Positions 17,436-28,911 of a stretch of DNA of 64,000 bases are shown here, in pieces; within the stretch, counting starts at the first letter, position 1; each line of letters starts with the position of its first letter. The notes beneath the pieces are model-generated. The model was not told the DNA's origin. It made no database searches and worked only from the letters and a program-made list of their open reading frames with translations. Origin of the DNA: Thiothrix eikelboomii (GTDB lineage: Bacteria > Pseudomonadota > Gammaproteobacteria > Thiotrichales > Thiotrichaceae); contig NZ_FUYB01000012.1 of NCBI RefSeq assembly GCF_900167255.1, positions 43,501 through 107,500 on the forward strand. The letters run 5' to 3'. The position numbers and the translations under genes are program-made.

Positions 17436-18572
17436 CTATACCCAACCCACATGGTCGCGGATGGCTGCTACTGATAAAGAGCCAATCCCCCAGAATAAGA
17501 AGCTCAGCAGCAGAACAGTCAGAATCCCTGAAATCTTTTCTGGCTTGATCGCCTCATCCGGCAAGTTTGGTTGCACGGTGACGGTTAAATAGCGTTGCTT
17601 ACGGTCAATCTCTAAGCGAGCTTGCTCTAAAGCTGCTTGCTTAGATTTATACAATTGCTCTGCAAATCCTAACCGACTTTGTAACTCGGTATACTGGGCG
17701 AGTTGACCCGCCACCTCGGTACTTTTCCCCCGCGATTGAGCCACTGATTTAGCTTGCTCTTTGTTCATTTGTTGGCGTAAAGAATTCACTTTGCTTTGTG
17801 CGGTTTTGACGCGCATGGTCTCGGGCTGCATAAAAGCACTGACTTGAGCTAATTCAGCTTCCGCTTGTGACAACTGAGTTTGTAACTCAGATAAGCGGGT
17901 CAGGCGTGCGGTTTCTTCGCGCTCTATGCGGGCATTCGCTTGAGAGGCAGGATCTAGAACATCTTGCTGTTGACGAAACGCGGTGAGTTGCTCACGTAAA
18001 CTATTGACCTCCGTTTCAGCACTCAATACTTCTTTTTCGGCTATTTGCAAAGCATCGGTACGCAAACTAGCAGATAGTTTATTCACCAACATCTCACTTT
18101 GTTTTAAAGCCAAAGCGACCAATTTTTTGCCCGTTTCAGGATCGAAAGCGGTCATAGTGACGGTACTAATACCGGAAGTTAAATCATGCTCGATATCAAT
18201 CATTGTTTGCCAATATTCAAGCAGATCCTCTTGACTCGCCTCTGTTGGCAAACGTGCATAAGGATCAATGGCAAGATTAGAATAATGCGCCCGCACATCC
18301 AATTCCGGCTCAATATCCTTAATAAAATCTGCTGACAAAATATAATCACGAATAATCATCGCATCGGAGGTAGCCCCACCTGCACCGGGCAAGCCGGTTA
18401 AAGCGCCCAAAAAATCCATTTTAGGGGCTGAACTACCTTGAATAATAAAATGTGCTTCCGAGACATACTGATCACTCGCATAGCGATAATAATAAACCGT
18501 CGCTAACACCGTCGGCAGGATGACCAGCAATAAAAATAACCAAGGAAAAGGCCTAGACCTAGACTTGCTCAT
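17436..18572 (-). CDS. kpsE: KpsE-like capsule export inner-membrane protein
   Basis: 378 residues (E. coli KpsE 382). One transmembrane helix near the N-terminus (FPWLFLLLVILPTVLATVYYY) and one at the C-terminus (ILTVLLLSFLFWGIGSLS) enclose a periplasmic part with a long coiled coil (about 170-340, rich in Glu, Gln, Leu). This is the layout of polysaccharide co-polymerases such as KpsE, CtrB and BexC, which link the inner-membrane ABC transporter to the KpsD channel. Its start overlaps the kpsT stop by 4 bases and it is followed after 3 bases by kpsD, so it is translated as part of the operon. Confidence 0.85.
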   Translation of the reverse strand: MSKSRSRPFPWLFLLLVILPTVLATVYYYRYASDQYVSEAHFIIQGSSAPKMDFLGALTGLPGAGGATSDAMIIRDYILSADFIKDIEPELDVRAHYSNLAIDPYARLPTEASQEDLLEYWQTMIDIEHDLTSGISTVTMTAFDPETGKKLVALALKQSEMLVNKLSASLRTDALQIAEKEVLSAETEVNSLREQLTAFRQQQDVLDPASQANARIEREETARLTRLSELQTQLSQAEAELAQVSAFMQPETMRVKTAQSKVNSLRQQMNKEQAKSVAQSRGKSTEVAGQLAQYTELQSRLGFAEQLYKSKQAALEQARLEIDRKQRYLTVTVQPNLPDEAIKPEKISGILTVLLLSFLFWGIGSLSVAAIRDHVGWV

Positions 18573-19231
18573 CGTTTAACTCCCGATAAGCCTTCGTAGA
18601 TTTTAATACCGGACTCCACATCCTCAAAAATACTAAGCTCATGATTATTTAGGATAATAATAACATCTGAGTAATCGCGAATGGTGCGCATATCATGGGA
18701 TACCATAATTAAATTGGCCGTTTGCCGCCGTGCCTCAAAAGCGGCCTTACTCTTTTTCTTAAACACCGGATCACCCACAGCCATGACTTCATCAATCAAA
18801 TACACATCAAAGTCAATCGCCAAACTTAAGCCAAAGGCCAAACGCGCTCGCATCCCATTAGAATAAGTGCGCATGGGTTCGGTCAAGGCATTACCTAACT
18901 CAGAAAACTCTCGCACATAGTCTAACACTTGATGTAGCTCAGCATTATAAATCCGGCACACAAAGCGCAGGTTTTCCTCACCCGAAAGATTAGGGTTAAA
19001 GCCACCGCCAAAGCCTAAGGGCCAAGAAAATCGCCCAGTACGTAAGATTTTTCCAGAATCTGGTGGCTCAGAACCGGCAATTAGCCGCAATAAGGTTGAC
19101 TTACCTGCACCGTTCATCCCTAAGATCCCAATATTCTTATGTTCTGGAAACTTGAAGGAAACCTGCTCTAGAATCGTCCGATAACCACGACTGAGCTTAT
19201 AGTGTTTACTCACTTGCACAAACTCAATCAT
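18569..19231 (-). CDS. kpsT: Capsule exporter ABC ATPase (KpsT)
   Basis: 220 residues (E. coli KpsT 219). Walker A GMNGAGKST (38-46), signature TYSNGMRARLAFGL (about 118-131), Walker B DVYLIDEVMAVGD (about 140-152) and switch His in MVSHDM. The short length and the Y-S-N-G-M form of the signature are typical of capsule and O-antigen exporters. It powers export of the finished polysaccharide through KpsM. It overlaps both kpsM and kpsE by 4 bases. Confidence 0.9.
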   Translation of the reverse strand: MIEFVQVSKHYKLSRGYRTILEQVSFKFPEHKNIGILGMNGAGKSTLLRLIAGSEPPDSGKILRTGRFSWPLGFGGGFNPNLSGEENLRFVCRIYNAELHQVLDYVREFSELGNALTEPMRTYSNGMRARLAFGLSLAIDFDVYLIDEVMAVGDPVFKKKSKAAFEARRQTANLIMVSHDMRTIRDYSDVIIILNNHELSIFEDVESGIKIYEGLSGVKR

Positions 19232-20016
19232 ATGCCTAACTGCCTAAGCTTACTGCGGGTCACCCGCTCGCCTGCTAGGCCTAAAAAGCCTAGACTTAAA
19301 ATCCATAATAAAGGGTAGATAGGCTGATAGAATTGACTTTCAAACCCATAAAAGAAAACACTGCGCTCCCACTCAATTAAATGCAGCACTGGATTATACC
19401 AAAGGCCATCTCGAATCACGCTGGGCAAACTATCCGCAACGAAGAAAACCCCAGAAACAAAGAACATCACACGCATCAGCAAAGCTTGAAAACTGCTATA
19501 CCCCGGAAAATACAATTTGATGACCCCGCCCACCAAGCCAAATCCAGAACCCAACAGTATGGCTAGCATTAAGACCACAATCGACATCAAGATCGACTCA
19601 ATCCGATCCAAAATACCCCAAAAATATAAAAAGCATAAATAAATCAGGCTGACAATAAACAGGGTGGCAAACTCTAGGATAATACGGGCAATGATCATAT
19701 CAACCGCTTTTACTTGAGGATAAGTTAATAAGGCGGTGGTGCTTTCGATGGCATTACTCATCATGGAAACGCCGCGTGAAAACAGCATCCACGGAATAAT
19801 CCCAGTGAAAAAAAACAAGTGAATATCCACATTAATCGGCGCGCCTCGGTCCATTAAACCAAAGATAAAAGCCAACGCTAAAATCATGGTTAAAGGCTCA
19901 AAGACAGCCCAAAAATACCCTAAGCGACTGCGGCCAAAGCGAGTCCGCATATCACGCAGGATAAAAGCAAGAATAACTCGGGCTTGTACGGTTAGGGCAT
20001 CAAGAATTTCAGACAT
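19228..20016 (-). CDS. kpsM: Capsule exporter ABC permease (KpsM)
   Basis: 262 residues (E. coli KpsM 258). Six predicted membrane segments, preceded by the cytoplasmic stretch LRDMRTRFGRSRLGYFWAVFEP, a hallmark of ABC-2 polysaccharide permeases. It forms the inner-membrane channel that pairs with KpsT. It starts immediately after the stop of the small lipoprotein gene and overlaps kpsT by 4 bases. Confidence 0.9.
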   Translation of the reverse strand: MSEILDALTVQARVILAFILRDMRTRFGRSRLGYFWAVFEPLTMILALAFIFGLMDRGAPINVDIHLFFFTGIIPWMLFSRGVSMMSNAIESTTALLTYPQVKAVDMIIARIILEFATLFIVSLIYLCFLYFWGILDRIESILMSIVVLMLAILLGSGFGLVGGVIKLYFPGYSSFQALLMRVMFFVSGVFFVADSLPSVIRDGLWYNPVLHLIEWERSVFFYGFESQFYQPIYPLLWILSLGFLGLAGERVTRSKLRQLGI

Positions 20017-20409
20017 TTACAAACCAGCTGGCTCAGTATTCACAATCGGTGCAGCTAATACCCAACGGCCATTAATCCAACAGGCTGATTTAGGTCTAGG
20101 GTCTTTAGGCCCACGGCCTTGGGTGAAATATTGGCAGATATAACCATTCCCAGAATAATAACGAATACCATCCAAGATCACCTCGCCTTGCTGCGGGGGT
20201 GGTGCACCGATTAAGCGTTTTTCTTCTGCGGTCAGTTCTTCACGAGCAGGGGCTTGAAATTGGAATTTTGGCTGAAAATTTGCAGAGCGCTGTTCGAACT
20301 CATCCACACTTTGGGCTTGCAAACGCTCGATATACTTCATAATGCCGGTACATCCAGACAACAAAAGCATTAGCGTGCAGATACTTAGAACTCTTAGATA
20401 GATTAACAT
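20017..20409 (-). CDS. Small lipoprotein, first gene of the capsule operon
   Basis: 130 residues. A signal sequence with lipobox LLSGC gives a lipidated Cys at about 20. The remainder has no domain that I recognise; a hydrophilic Gln/Glu-rich stretch is followed by a C-terminal half with two cysteines (GYICQYF and SACWINGRW) that could form a disulfide. It abuts kpsM with no gap, which suggests a role in capsule export or assembly, perhaps as an outer-membrane anchor or as a partner of KpsD. The role is inferred from position alone. The operon promoter should lie in 20410-20549. Confidence 0.6.
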   Translation of the reverse strand: MLIYLRVLSICTLMLLLSGCTGIMKYIERLQAQSVDEFEQRSANFQPKFQFQAPAREELTAEEKRLIGAPPPQQGEVILDGIRYYSGNGYICQYFTQGRGPKDPRPKSACWINGRWVLAAPIVNTEPAGL

Positions 20410-20549
20410 GAATGGATTTAACCATAAGTTTAGTTAGCTTAATCGTCACGCCGCGTTAGCCGCAGTGCGTCATTCTTACCACACGCGCAAGATACAATAC
20501 CCTATCGGAGGGCGCAAACCTATTCCTTAGGAAACAGATCACAAATGAG

Positions 20550-21299
20550 CTAATGGTTCAATAAACGACCACCGTCTACGGCAATCACCTGACCGGTAAT
20601 ATAAGGCGCATCACGGACTAAAAATAAAACCGTGCGCGCAATATCTTCGGGGCTACCCATCCGTTCTAAAGCCGTTTTCGCTAATAGCTCAGCCCGTTGA
20701 TCCTCACTGATCGGCCGCTCTGGCCAAAGAATCGCGCCGGGGGCTATTCCATTGACACGAATGCTCGGCCCAAGTTCTCTCGCTAAGACTTGGGTTAACA
20801 TAATCAAGCCTGCTTTTGCAGTGCAGTATACCGAAAATTCAGGGAGAGGGCGTAAACCATGCACATCGGCCATATTAATAATGACCCCTTGGGATTGCCG
20901 CAAATAAGGCAAGGCTGCCTGACTTAAAAATAAAGGCGCTTTTAGATTAGTCCCCATTAGATCCTCCCACTGTTGCTCTTGAATAGAACCTAACGGAGTG
21001 GGATAAAAGCTAGAGGCATTATTGATTAAAATATCCAGGCGACCCGTTTGCTCGACTAAAGCGCTGATCAACTGTGGAAACTGCGCAGTTGCGAGCAAAT
21101 CGGCTTGCAGCAACAGGCAAGAGCCTTGCCGCTGGGCATTTAACTCCGCTTGCAAAGCCTTGGCCTCATCGCCAGAGTCTTTATAGTGAATCACGACGGT
21201 TGCGCCTTCACGCTGTAAAGTACGTGCAACCATAGCCCCAATGCGGCGTGCAGCCCCGGTCATTAAAGCGACTTTTCCTGTTAGTGAATTCTCTATCAT
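20550..21299 (-). CDS. Short-chain reductase, pteridine reductase-like
   Basis: 249 residues with a Rossmann fold: TGAARRIG (15-22; the Arg-Arg-Ile form is typical of pteridine/dihydrofolate reductases and favours NADPH), LINNAS (about 89-94) and the catalytic Y-x-x-x-K in YCTAKAG (about 152-158). The usual catalytic Ser region reads MADVHG, another trait of the pteridine reductase branch. It ends with ITGQVIAVDGGRLL. It probably reduces dihydrobiopterin or dihydrofolate-type substrates (FolM-like). It is divergent from the methyltransferase gene at 21352, so the 52 bases between hold both promoters. Confidence 0.75.
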   Translation of the reverse strand: MIENSLTGKVALMTGAARRIGAMVARTLQREGATVVIHYKDSGDEAKALQAELNAQRQGSCLLLQADLLATAQFPQLISALVEQTGRLDILINNASSFYPTPLGSIQEQQWEDLMGTNLKAPLFLSQAALPYLRQSQGVIINMADVHGLRPLPEFSVYCTAKAGLIMLTQVLARELGPSIRVNGIAPGAILWPERPISEDQRAELLAKTALERMGSPEDIARTVLFLVRDAPYITGQVIAVDGGRLLNH

Positions 21300-21351
21300 C
21301 TCTTATTTAGATTCAGGTTATCATCAAGCCTTCTTAACATCATACCTTGTC

Positions 21352-22518
21352 ATGCGTTTTACAGATACCTTACCTATCCCATCTGCAGCAGCTTTAGCCC
21401 ACAGCGCACAATTGGTTGAGCGTTTGCAGCACAAAATCCATCAGCACGGTGGCGCAATTAGCTTCTATGAGTTTATGCAAACGGCTCTCTACGAACCGGG
21501 CCTAGGCTATTATGTAGCAGGATTAAGAAAAATTGGGGCTGAAGGCGACTTTGTGACCGCTCCAGAAATTTCGCCTTTATTTTCACACAGTATCGCCAAT
21601 CAATGCGCTCAACTACTGACTGAACTCCCAAATAGCTCTATTTTAGAATTGGGCGCTGGTAGTGGGCGCATGGCTGCACAGATTTTATTGCGCTTAGAGC
21701 AGCTAGCTTGCCTACCTGAATATTATTTTATTTTGGATCTAAGCCCAGACCTGCAAGCTCGCCAGCGTGAAACGCTTGCAGCTGATGTACCCCATTTATT
21801 ATCTAAAGTGCAGTGGCTGAATCGCTTACCAACCGCTCCCTTCCAAGGAGTGATCTTAGCAAATGAAGTACTCGATGCTATGCCTGTTGAGCTGTTTACT
21901 GTCACTGATGCCGGTATTGCAACCGTGCAGGTCGTAGTCCAGCCTGAGGGCTTTAGCTTCACAACCGATGACTCTCAGCAGGCAGCAGACATTGAAAAAC
22001 TATTAGCTAATGATTTAGTGCTGCCTTATACCTCGGAATTTAATCCAGCTTTAGCAGCGTGGATTCATAGCCTCGCAGATTGCTTAGCAGCGGGAGCTTT
22101 ACTCTTGATTGATTATGGCTATGAACGTGCTGACTATTATCAACCGGAACGCAACCAAGGCACGCTAGTTTGTCATTATCAACATCGGGTGCATGCCAAT
22201 CCGCTCATTTATCCGGGCTTACAAGATATAACCGCCAGCGTCGACTTCACTGCCGTGGCAGAAGCAGGCCTTGCAGCAGGTTTAGACTTAGCGGGCTATA
22301 CGACACAAGCCGCTTTTCTGCTCAACTGCGGTTTAGAAGACTTATTCATCGCGGCCCTACAAACCAACCCTCAAGCCAGCTATCACTTGGCTCAGCAAAT
22401 TCGTACCTTAAGCTTACCTGCAGAAATGGGCGAGCGTTTCAAAGTCATGGCACTCACAAAAGGGTTTACCCCACCTCTGCTCGGCTTTAGACTGGGCGAC
22501 CGCCAACATCGGCTTTAA
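21352..22518 (+). CDS. MidA/NDUFAF7-family SAM-dependent methyltransferase
   Basis: 388 residues from the ATG at 21352; the frame stays open upstream, but that part overlaps the divergent gene. Family hallmarks: ISFYEFMQTALYEPGLGYY near the N-terminus, GDFVTAPEISPLFSHSIANQ, the SAM-binding LELGAGSGRMA (about 102-112), ILANEVLDAMPVE and LLIDYGYERADYY. Human NDUFAF7 methylates an arginine of a complex I subunit; the bacterial substrate is not established. It is followed 55 bases later by uppP. Confidence 0.85.
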   Translation: MRFTDTLPIPSAAALAHSAQLVERLQHKIHQHGGAISFYEFMQTALYEPGLGYYVAGLRKIGAEGDFVTAPEISPLFSHSIANQCAQLLTELPNSSILELGAGSGRMAAQILLRLEQLACLPEYYFILDLSPDLQARQRETLAADVPHLLSKVQWLNRLPTAPFQGVILANEVLDAMPVELFTVTDAGIATVQVVVQPEGFSFTTDDSQQAADIEKLLANDLVLPYTSEFNPALAAWIHSLADCLAAGALLLIDYGYERADYYQPERNQGTLVCHYQHRVHANPLIYPGLQDITASVDFTAVAEAGLAAGLDLAGYTTQAAFLLNCGLEDLFIAALQTNPQASYHLAQQIRTLSLPAEMGERFKVMALTKGFTPPLLGFRLGDRQHRL

Positions 22519-23356
22519 AAAAACCAACTTAAACCAAGCTAACAAACTTAAATAAATTGCAGCAAAGGATCGTATGGACATTCTCTTATTAATCAAAGCC
22601 GCCATCATGGGATTAGTGGAAGGGGCAACTGAATTTTTACCCGTTTCCAGCACGGGGCATTTAATTCTCGCGGGTGATTTGCTCAACTTTATGGATCATG
22701 AAAAACGCAGCGTCTTTGAAATCGCCATTCAACTCGGCGCGATTCTGGCCATTGTTTGGGAGTATCGGCAGCGATTTGTACGTACTTTCACAGGCTTAGG
22801 GCGTGACCCACTCGCAAATCGTTTATTGATTAATCTCGCAATTGCCTTTATGCCTTTGGCGGTGTTGGGTTTATTATTTGGCGATATAATTAAGGCCTAT
22901 TTATTTAAACCCGTTCCGGTGGCAATTGCCTTTATTGTGGGTGCTTTTATCATTCTCTGGGCTGAAAAGCGAAAAAAAGTCGTGACTATTCAAACGGTTG
23001 ATGACATTCGCCCACTGGATGCCCTCAAACTCGGTCTAGCTCAAGCAGTGGCTTTAATTCCGGGGACTTCTCGCTCAGGAGCAACGATTATTGGTGGCAT
23101 TTTGTTCGGCTTATCTAGAACTGCTGCTGCCGAATTTTCCTTCTTTTTAGCCGTGCCGACTTTAGGAATTGCCTCTATCTACTCCATGTATAAAGCGCGT
23201 GATTTATTAAGCGTGGATGATCTCGCCCCTTGGGCAGTCGGCTTTATTTTCTCATTTATCAGTGCCTTATTTGTAGTACGCGCCTTGATTCGCTATGTGA
23301 GTAACCATGATTTTACCATTTTTGCTTGGTATCGGATTGCGTTTGGGGTGATTGTG

Positions 23357-25317
<1,961 letters not shown>

Positions 25318-26958
25318 CTAATTTAGGGGTAATTGCTTACGCCACGCTGACGTCATGGGGTAACGCCAATCCTTGCCAAACCCACGCCGAGTAATCCTGA
25401 CTCCGGGTGCAGCTTGGCGGCGTTTATATTCATTTAATAGTACCAGATTTACCACGCGACGCACGGTCGCAAGCTCAAATCCTGCATCGACTATCGTTTC
25501 GAGAACCTCATCTTGCTCAATAAAGCGCTCTAAAATACCATCAAGAATCGCATAAGGTGGCAAGGAATCTTGATCGACCTGCCCCGGTGCTAATTCGGCT
25601 GAAGGTGGACGGGTAATCACCCGCTCGGGAATCACGACACCTAAAGTATTGCGATAAACCGCTAAGCGATACACTAAGGTTTTATACACATCTTTCAACG
25701 GACCAAAAGCACCTGCCATATCACCATACAAGGTGGCATAACCTACTGCCGTTTCACTTTTATTACTGGTAGTTAGCAGCAACTTGCCAAATTTATTCGA
25801 CATTGACATCAGCAGCATGCCACGAATCCGTGCTTGCAGATTTTCCTCAGTCACATCGGCTTTGAAACCTTGAAACTCAGGGGCTAACGACTGCACAAAG
25901 CTGTCATAAATAGGCTCAATAGGGATTTGCCGATAGTTTACCCCCATGATACGTGCTTGCTCTGAAGCATCCTCCACACTCATAGCAGCGGTATAACGGA
26001 AAGGCATCATAATCGCTTCAACATGGGCTGCACCCAAAGCATCCGCCGCGATAGCCAAGGTCAAAGCAGAGTCAATCCCACCGGATAAGCCTAAGAGTAC
26101 CCCTTTAAAACCATTTTTATGCACATAATCACGCACGCCTGTGACCAGCGCTTTATAGATATGGGCTTCTAAAGCCTCATGTTGATGAGTAGCTACTACT
26201 GCTGTATTGGTAGGATCAATCGCTAACTCACCGACAAAAACCCCCGCCTCAAACAAGGGTGCTCTTAAAGTACGGACACCCTCCCGACTGATGAGCATTG
26301 AATCACCATCAAACACCAATTCATCTTGGCCACCGACTAGATTGACATAAGCCATCGGCACTTTGTGTTTTAAAACTTGGCGTAACACCACTTGCTCACG
26401 CTTTTCGGGTTTATCATGGCTATAGGGTGAGGCATTCAAGACTAAGACAACCTCAGCCCCTAAAGCCATCACAGCCTCCATCGGAGCATCATGCCAAATA
26501 TCTTCACAAATTAAGATACCCGCCCTTACCCCTTTAATCTCCACCAATAAACTGCCTTGGCCCGGCTCAAACCAGCGTTTTTCATCAAACACTCGGTAAT
26601 TGGGTAAGTCTTGCTTATGGTATTCGCCAATAATGACCCCATCTTGCAATACATAAGCCGAGTTATGAATCAGGTAATCCCGTAACATCGGCAGGCCGAC
26701 TAAGGCAGTAATCCCGAAGGTATGTGGCTTGATTAACTCAATGGCTTGCTCACATTGCTGCAAAAAGTCCGCACGATAGACTAAATCCTCAGGTGGATAA
26801 GACGATAAACTCAGCTCTGGAAAGACGATGACATCGGCTTGTTGAGCTTTAGCCTCCGTAATAGCCTTGATAACTTGCTGGGTATTACCGGCAATATCGC
26901 CTACACAGAGGTTCAGTTGCGCCAGCGCGACGCTTAAGCTTCGATTATTCTTTTGCAC
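25318..26958 (-). CDS. nadE: Glutamine-dependent NAD+ synthetase
   Basis: 546 residues in two domains. The N-terminal nitrilase-like glutaminase has the Glu-Lys-Cys triad at E48 (FPELSLSSYPPEDL), K115 (YHKQDLPNY) and C151 (ILICEDIWHD). The C-terminal synthetase has the PP-loop LSGGIDSALT (291-300). It amidates nicotinic acid adenine dinucleotide to NAD+ with ammonia released from glutamine, using ATP. It is the first gene of a nadE-glnB-tmcA operon and is divergent from the PP0621-like gene at 27020. Confidence 0.95.
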   Translation of the reverse strand: MQKNNRSLSVALAQLNLCVGDIAGNTQQVIKAITEAKAQQADVIVFPELSLSSYPPEDLVYRADFLQQCEQAIELIKPHTFGITALVGLPMLRDYLIHNSAYVLQDGVIIGEYHKQDLPNYRVFDEKRWFEPGQGSLLVEIKGVRAGILICEDIWHDAPMEAVMALGAEVVLVLNASPYSHDKPEKREQVVLRQVLKHKVPMAYVNLVGGQDELVFDGDSMLISREGVRTLRAPLFEAGVFVGELAIDPTNTAVVATHQHEALEAHIYKALVTGVRDYVHKNGFKGVLLGLSGGIDSALTLAIAADALGAAHVEAIMMPFRYTAAMSVEDASEQARIMGVNYRQIPIEPIYDSFVQSLAPEFQGFKADVTEENLQARIRGMLLMSMSNKFGKLLLTTSNKSETAVGYATLYGDMAGAFGPLKDVYKTLVYRLAVYRNTLGVVIPERVITRPPSAELAPGQVDQDSLPPYAILDGILERFIEQDEVLETIVDAGFELATVRRVVNLVLLNEYKRRQAAPGVRITRRGFGKDWRYPMTSAWRKQLPLN

Positions 26959-27019
26959 AGTAGTCTAGAACAGTAAGATGATGATCTAGAAACTATACCT
27001 GAAAACTTTGGATGACAGC

Positions 27020-27292
27020 ATGTCTCGCATAATTTTTATTCTTGTTCTGCTCGTAGTTGGTTATCTCCTGTTAAAATCGTGGCAGCGTAGAAATAAATTA
27101 AACAATCAACGCCGTGACGAGCCACCCTCGGGACAAATCAACAAACATCTTCACATTGTCAGTTGCCAGCAATGTGGACTGCATATCCCCGAGAATGAGG
27201 CCGTCCAGCATGGGGGTAAGTTCTTTTGCAGTCTGGATCACGCACAGCAAGCGCAAGTCACACACCAATCAACACCCAAGGGCAAACCGTAG
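27020..27292 (+). CDS. PP0621-family small membrane protein with CxxC pair
   Basis: 90 residues from the ATG at 27020 (GGA 7 bases upstream; an in-frame TTG at 27008 is less likely). One N-terminal transmembrane helix (IIFILVLLVVGYLLL), a basic linker, and a C-terminal metal-binding-like segment CQQCGLHIPENEAV...FFCSLDH. This small family is often found just upstream of pilS. Function unknown. Its 3' end overlaps the start of pilS. Confidence 0.75.
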   Translation: MSRIIFILVLLVVGYLLLKSWQRRNKLNNQRRDEPPSGQINKHLHIVSCQQCGLHIPENEAVQHGGKFFCSLDHAQQAQVTHQSTPKGKP

Positions 27293-28884
27293 CCGCTTTT
27301 TTTCTGCATGAAGACCCTTGGAATCTCTTAAGGCTCTACCATGTTTACCGTTTAGCCTTAGCCGGAGCTTTTTTGCTAGCGATGGTGGGTCAGTCGAAGT
27401 TTGTGCAATTGGGTGCGCAAAACAAAGAACTCTTCGGCTGGATCACCGCAACTTATCTATTAATTGCCATTATTAGCAATCTTTCCTCTTATTTTCAGTG
27501 GCCGGATTTGGCCATCCAAGGGGTGGGCTATTCGATCATTGATATTCTGGTGCTGTTTGTCATTTTGTATACCAGTGGGGGAGTCAGTGTAGGGATTGGA
27601 ATTTTATTAGTCGTACCCGTGCTGATTCCTTATATCTGTGCACCCGGTCAAGTGTCGATTGCAATGGCAGCCATGACCGGTATTTGCTTGATTGGCCTAG
27701 AAATTTGGTTAGGTCTGCAAGATGGACTCAACAACACCACTAGCCTGACGCATAGCGGTATCCTGACTTCGTTTATTCTCCTAGCTAGCTGGCTGGGAGA
27801 TCGCTGGATTCGTAAGGCTGATGAAATGGCCAAGCTTGCGAATCGCCGAGGGATTGATTTAGCTAATCTTTCTCAACTCAATCAGTCGATTTTAGATCGC
27901 TTAGAATCAGGGATTGTGGTGGTAGAAACCTCGGGAGCGATTCGTCACATGAATGCTGCGGCTTGGCATTTGCTGGGCAATCCGGGTAATTGGCGCAGTA
28001 AACCTTTAGCCGTGTTTGCGCCCGAGCTAGATAAACATTATCAGCAATGGATTCATGAGGTCAGCCCCCGCACCGCCAGCTATGATCTTCGCCACCAACA
28101 AGCCACTGAGTTACGAGTACGCTTCACGCAATTAGGAACACAAACACGCCGTAATACCTTGATCAATCTCGAAGACACTAGCGAACAGCGTGAAAAAGTT
28201 CAAGGAGTTAAATTAGCTTCTTTAGGTCAGCTGACGGCCAGTATTGCTCATGAAATTCGTAATCCCTTAGGTGCGATTAGCCATGCCGCTCAACTCATGA
28301 GTGAATCACAAAACTTGGATAAAGCGGATACGCGCTTGCTGCAAATTATCCAAGCGAATGCTAAGCGGATGAATCTCACCATTGAAAGTGTACTCAATCT
28401 TTCGCGCAAAAAAGAGCCTAAACGCGAACGCTTGCCACTGAAAGGCTGGTTGCATAGCTTCTTACGCGATTTCATGCTGCAGCATAATTTAAAAGAAAAG
28501 CAGGTGACTTTATTTATTGAACCCGCTGATTTGATGATTGAATTTGATCCGGCACATTTGCATCAAATTATGTGGAATTTGTGCCGGAATGCCTTTAAAT
28601 ATGCCCATGAAAATCCACAAAAGCTTCAATTAGATATTCAAGGCGGCACACCCGCCCATAGTCGTGATGTCTTATTGAACATTATTGATAACGGTCGTGG
28701 CATTCCTGAAGATTTGCGCCAACGCTTATTTGAACCTTTTTTTACCACGAGCACACAAGGCACTGGCCTAGGTTTGTTCATGGCTAGAGAACTCTGCTTG
28801 AGCAATGGTTCAGCCTTGGAGTATCTTGCGCTCCCGACTGGAGGCTGCTGCTTTCGAATCGTCTTTTCGCGGGCAACTCATTAA
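27226..28884 (+). CDS. pilS: Sensor histidine kinase PilS
   Basis: 552 residues using the TTG at 27226. The true start may lie slightly downstream, because the conserved family start (EDPWNLLRLYHVYR) begins about residue 29. Some six membrane helices occupy about 35-205, then a PAS-like segment, the dimerisation/phosphoacceptor motif SIAHEIRNPLGAISHAAQLM and the ATPase motifs NLCRNAFKYA, DNGRGIP and GTGLGLFMA. It senses a membrane signal (PilA level in Pseudomonas) and phosphorylates PilR, encoded 27 bases downstream. It overlaps the preceding small gene by 67 bases. Confidence 0.92.
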   Translation: MQSGSRTASASHTPINTQGQTVAAFFLHEDPWNLLRLYHVYRLALAGAFLLAMVGQSKFVQLGAQNKELFGWITATYLLIAIISNLSSYFQWPDLAIQGVGYSIIDILVLFVILYTSGGVSVGIGILLVVPVLIPYICAPGQVSIAMAAMTGICLIGLEIWLGLQDGLNNTTSLTHSGILTSFILLASWLGDRWIRKADEMAKLANRRGIDLANLSQLNQSILDRLESGIVVVETSGAIRHMNAAAWHLLGNPGNWRSKPLAVFAPELDKHYQQWIHEVSPRTASYDLRHQQATELRVRFTQLGTQTRRNTLINLEDTSEQREKVQGVKLASLGQLTASIAHEIRNPLGAISHAAQLMSESQNLDKADTRLLQIIQANAKRMNLTIESVLNLSRKKEPKRERLPLKGWLHSFLRDFMLQHNLKEKQVTLFIEPADLMIEFDPAHLHQIMWNLCRNAFKYAHENPQKLQLDIQGGTPAHSRDVLLNIIDNGRGIPEDLRQRLFEPFFTTSTQGTGLGLFMARELCLSNGSALEYLALPTGGCCFRIVFSRATH

Positions 28885-28911
28885 CCAACAATAACAATAA
28901 AACTAAACATC

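Noticed and set aside
21241..21351. N-terminal extension of the MidA methyltransferase frame
   Set aside because: It is antisense to the start of the SDR gene and lacks family similarity; the ATG at 21352 fits.
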